A DNA stretch of 64,000 nucleotides, from contig NZ_CP126446.1 of NCBI RefSeq assembly GCF_030166655.1, forward strand, positions 3,844,001 to 3,908,000, in the 5' to 3' direction. This DNA comes from Pontibacillus chungwhensis. Lineage in GTDB: Bacteria > Bacillota > Bacilli > Bacillales > BH030062. The first letter of the stretch is position 1. Each line of letters starts with the position of its first letter. The notes under the pieces were generated by a model. It worked only from the letters and a program-made list of their open reading frames with translations, ran no database searches and was not told where the DNA came from. Position numbers and translations under genes: made by a program. Positions 61,724 to 64,000 of the stretch are shown here, piece by piece.

Positions 61724-62671
61724 TTATTTAGATGGGATGTAGTGAGCTTCTTTCTGTAAAGATGATAGAAAAGCTTGTAGGTCGACCGAGAGTTTTCTGG
61801 CTTCTTCATAGGAGACTCTATGAAAACGGATTGTTCCACCAGGGGGGAGCTGAGCTACTTTCCATAAATCAGCTCGGACAATGTTTCCGATCGTCACATA
61901 TCCTCCTGTCGTTTGACTGTCAGCCATTAAGACAACAGGTAAGCCACTTGAAGGCACCTGAATCGTGCCAAAGGTAACCGCTTCAGAGATAATGTCGCCT
62001 GTGTTATGGAACTTCAAGGCTTCTCCGTCTAACTGTATCCCCATGCGATCTCCCGTTGAAACGTTATATGGATTGTGAAAGAACGCTTCTACACTACTTT
62101 CCTCCAAGTAAGATTCATGATGACTTACGACGACCCTGACATCTACCTCTTTATCGTAGGAAGGGCGCTTATCATGACTTAACCCGATCCTTTTACGAAC
62201 GACCGTATTTGAACGACTATACAACGTATCTCCCGAGTGGATAGTACGTCCCATTTGACCCCGTTCATAAACCGATTGACTGCCTAGAATCATTTCTGAG
62301 TCCAGGCCTCCTTGCACTGCTATGTAAGCTCTCACCCCTTCCACTGGGCCTTTAAACGTAAGGGGAGCTCCCTTTTTCCATAAGAACGTGGACCATAGAG
62401 GGGCTTTTCTTCCATTTAGCTTAGCATCTAAATTCGCCCCCGTTATAGCTACTACATGATCGCGGGAAGCTCGGAATGTCGCCCCTCCCATCGTCACTTC
62501 AATACACGCAGCATCGAGTGGATTTCCTACTAAACCATTTCCAATTTGAAGCGCTATTTTATCCATGGCACCAGAGATAGGTACACCGTATTGCTGATAC
62601 CCAAACCTTCCCATGTCCTGGATGCTCGTTACGATTCCTGCTTTCTCTACTGTACATAATGGATAGGACAC
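61724..62671 (-). CDS. pxpC: 5-oxoprolinase subunit PxpC
   Basis: Part of the prokaryotic ATP-dependent 5-oxoprolinase PxpABC, which opens the toxic by-product 5-oxoproline to glutamate (KipA-type; the family is also called biotin-dependent carboxyltransferase-like). 315 residues. SIQDMGRFGYQQYGVPISGAMD (about 16-37), GATFRASRDHVVAITGAN, MLADSQTTGGYVTIGNIV-like ending. GTG start at 62671, 2 nt after the pxpA stop. Last gene of pxpB-pxpA-pxpC here. Confidence 0.92.
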   Translation of the reverse strand: MSYPLCTVEKAGIVTSIQDMGRFGYQQYGVPISGAMDKIALQIGNGLVGNPLDAACIEVTMGGATFRASRDHVVAITGANLDAKLNGRKAPLWSTFLWKKGAPLTFKGPVEGVRAYIAVQGGLDSEMILGSQSVYERGQMGRTIHSGDTLYSRSNTVVRKRIGLSHDKRPSYDKEVDVRVVVSHHESYLEESSVEAFFHNPYNVSTGDRMGIQLDGEALKFHNTGDIISEAVTFGTIQVPSSGLPVVLMADSQTTGGYVTIGNIVRADLWKVAQLPPGGTIRFHRVSYEEARKLSVDLQAFLSSLQKEAHYIPSK

Positions 62672-62673
62672 GT

Positions 62674-63438
62674 CTATGATCCACCCACTTTACAGACATC
62701 AATATCTTTCTTCTTTAATAAATCTTTTATATGCTTGGCATGCTTGTAGGCTGAATCTCCGTCTCCATGAAAACAAATCGTATCTGCTTCAAGGGATATT
62801 GTCCTCCCATCAAGAGAAGAGGTTGTTCCATCTTGAATAATAGAAAGAACCTGTTTCTCAATCTCCTCTAGGCTTGTCAGGACAGAGCCTTTCTCCGATC
62901 GCGGGGAAAGATACCCTTCTGAGGTGTAAGCACGGTCTGCAAATGCTTCTCTGGCAACAGTTAACCCCATCTTCTCCCCTGCATGAACAAGCTCACTATT
63001 GCTTAATCCAAACAAAATTAATTTTGATTCAAAATCATACACCGCTCTAGCAATGCTTTCTGCCATGTCCTTATCCTTTGATGCCATATTATAAAGCGCA
63101 CCATGGGGCTTTACATGCTGCAGCTGAACTCCTTTAACCCGGCATACCCCAGCAATAGCACCAAGCTGGTAAGTCATTAAGTTATAAACCTCGGACGGAC
63201 TCACTTTAAACTCTCGACGTCCGAAACCAAATAAATCTTGAAAACCAGGATGAGCTCCAACAGCTACCCCTTCTAATCGGGCTTGTTCAATCGTCTCTGC
63301 TAGTACATTGTAATCCCCTGCATGGAATCCACAAGCTACATTGGCTGAGGTAATGACTTTCATTAGCTGTTGATCTTCTCCAACTTGGAAGGCGCCGTAA
63401 CTTTCTCCAAGATCTGCATTTATATCAATGTGCGTCAT
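62674..63438 (-). CDS. pxpA: 5-oxoprolinase subunit PxpA (LamB/YcsF family)
   Basis: 254 residues. Conserved DINADLGESYG at the N-terminus, ITSANVACGFHAGDYNVLAETI (about 30-51), GVAVGAHPGFQDLFGFGRRE, VKPHGALYN, and ICFHGDGDSAYKHA near the C-terminus, the expected LamB/YcsF set with metal-type His/Asp residues. Ribosome-binding site AAGGAGG; 2 nt after pxpB. Confidence 0.94.
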   Translation of the reverse strand: MTHIDINADLGESYGAFQVGEDQQLMKVITSANVACGFHAGDYNVLAETIEQARLEGVAVGAHPGFQDLFGFGRREFKVSPSEVYNLMTYQLGAIAGVCRVKGVQLQHVKPHGALYNMASKDKDMAESIARAVYDFESKLILFGLSNSELVHAGEKMGLTVAREAFADRAYTSEGYLSPRSEKGSVLTSLEEIEKQVLSIIQDGTTSSLDGRTISLEADTICFHGDGDSAYKHAKHIKDLLKKKDIDVCKVGGS

Positions 63439-63440
63439 GT

Positions 63441-64000
63441 CTACGCCTCCTTGTTTATGATTTCAATGGTATAGGACCCGTTATGAATCCGTTTTAGTAT
63501 ATCTTCGTACTCTTCTTTTGGAACCGGTCGGAAACGGATGTAATCTCCCATTGCGATTAAGAAAGGTTCTTCCCGTGTAAAATCAACGATGGGAACGGGC
63601 GTTTGCCCAATAATATTCCAACCTCCTGGTGAAGCAACTGGGTACACCCCTGTCTGACTCCCCGCAATTCCGACTGATCCAGCCTCAACACGGGCGCGAG
63701 GCTTCTCTAAACGAGGCGTCGCTATCCGCTCGTCCATTCCGCCAAGGTAAGGGAACCCTGGTAAAAAGCCAATCATATAGGTCAGGTAGTCTCTTGAAGA
63801 GTGAAGATCAATGACGTCTTCTACTGAAAGGTTGTTCTCCTTTGCAACTTGTTGCAAATCTTCCCCTTCTTGCCCCCCGTAATAGGTTGGTAGAGTTACT
63901 ACCTTAGAAGAACTGCTGTGATCTTCTTCATTAGCCGCTTCCCATATGTATTCTAGCTTCTGTCTCATTTGTTGGAACGAAACAAGCTTTTCATTAAAGT
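63441..64000 (-). CDS. pxpB: 5-oxoprolinase subunit PxpB (KipI-like), 5' end outside the window
   Basis: At least 186 residues are visible. An ATG at 63968 exists, but the frame stays open to the window edge (FNEKLVSFQQ precedes it) and the family is about 230-240 residues, so the true start lies beyond 64000. Signature YLTYMIGFLPGFPYLGGMDERIATPRLEKPR and GSVGIAGSQTGVYPVASPGGWNIIGQTP, cyclophilin-like fold. Neighbours pxpA and pxpC support oxoprolinase; the B. subtilis homologue KipI also inhibits KinA. Confidence 0.92.
   Translation of the reverse strand, partial: FNEKLVSFQQMRQKLEYIWEAANEEDHSSSSKVVTLPTYYGGQEGEDLQQVAKENNLSVEDVIDLHSSRDYLTYMIGFLPGFPYLGGMDERIATPRLEKPRARVEAGSVGIAGSQTGVYPVASPGGWNIIGQTPVPIVDFTREEPFLIAMGDYIRFRPVPKEEYEDILKRIHNGSYTIEIINKEA

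Overview
The window is a chromosomal segment of a low-to-moderate GC, endospore-forming Bacillaceae bacterium. Sporulation genes are present (spo0F, gerQ, a sporulation-type class A PBP). The gene order follows, with insertions, the Bacillus subtilis block rho-glpX-murA-tal-fbaA-spo0F-ywjG-pyrG-rpoE ... fadF-cls-uvsE ... argS-ywiB ... speB-speE-pbpG-ywhD ... ywgA-ywfO-lipL-pta-hemQ ... gerQ-ywdK-ywdI. Several sodium-coupled transporters and the repeat style suggest a salt-tolerant genus such as Halobacillus or Pontibacillus; that assignment is inference.

Layout. 1-5.6 kb: 5' part of rho, then glpX, murA, fsa/tal, fbaA and spo0F, all on the minus strand. 5.7-8.9 kb: ywjG (+), pyrG with a CTP-sensing leader, rpoE. 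9.1-20.7 kb: a fatty/branched-acid catabolism cluster on the minus strand. fadF stands alone, followed by thiolase, 3-hydroxyacyl-CoA dehydrogenase, two acyl-CoA dehydrogenases, meaB, a TetR regulator and icmF. Both promoters carry the same TGAAyG-NN-CrTTCA palindrome, and the thiolase operon also has a cre box. 20.9-26.1 kb: cls, uvsE, a small xapX gene, a nested mobile element, argS and ywiB. 26.2-27.2 kb: a 117-bp tandem array and other repeats. 27.2-30.2 kb: an AimR-like peptide-receptor homologue lacking the DNA-binding domain, then speB and speE. 30.4-41.3 kb: pbpG-like, ywhD, ywgA, ywfO, lipL, pta, hemQ, gerQ, a small membrane protein, ywdK and ywdI. 41.4-48.6 kb: transport and accessory genes (GNAT, NSS transporter, small Cys protein, YwaF-like protein, amtB, FAD oxidoreductase, NhaC-type antiporter). 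48.8-50.2 kb: an intact IS3-family element. 50.6-55.4 kb: a cytochrome oxidase operon II-I-III followed by a membrane-anchored glutamate-synthase-like gene. 55.6-64 kb: an RsbR paralogue, phasin-like and UbiB-like genes, GNAT, AraC, fructosamine-kinase family, and pxpCAB (pxpB is cut by the window end).

The most unusual content is non-coding. At least four families of structured repeats occur. Family A consists of about 175-bp palindromic elements whose arms differ between copies but stay complementary. Family B is a 117-bp hairpin unit found both as a tandem array and nested inside an A element, where a TAG appears on both sides. Family C is a small hairpin with a compensatory base change between its two copies. 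Family D is a GTGTCTGACAC palindrome, always placed just beyond terminators of minus-strand genes. A 406-bp element with 8-bp flanking duplications carries one A copy, and the IS3 element interrupts another. These nested elements and the AimR-like receptor are the best candidates for undescribed biology here.

All functional calls rest on reading the sequence and recalled family knowledge; no searches were run.
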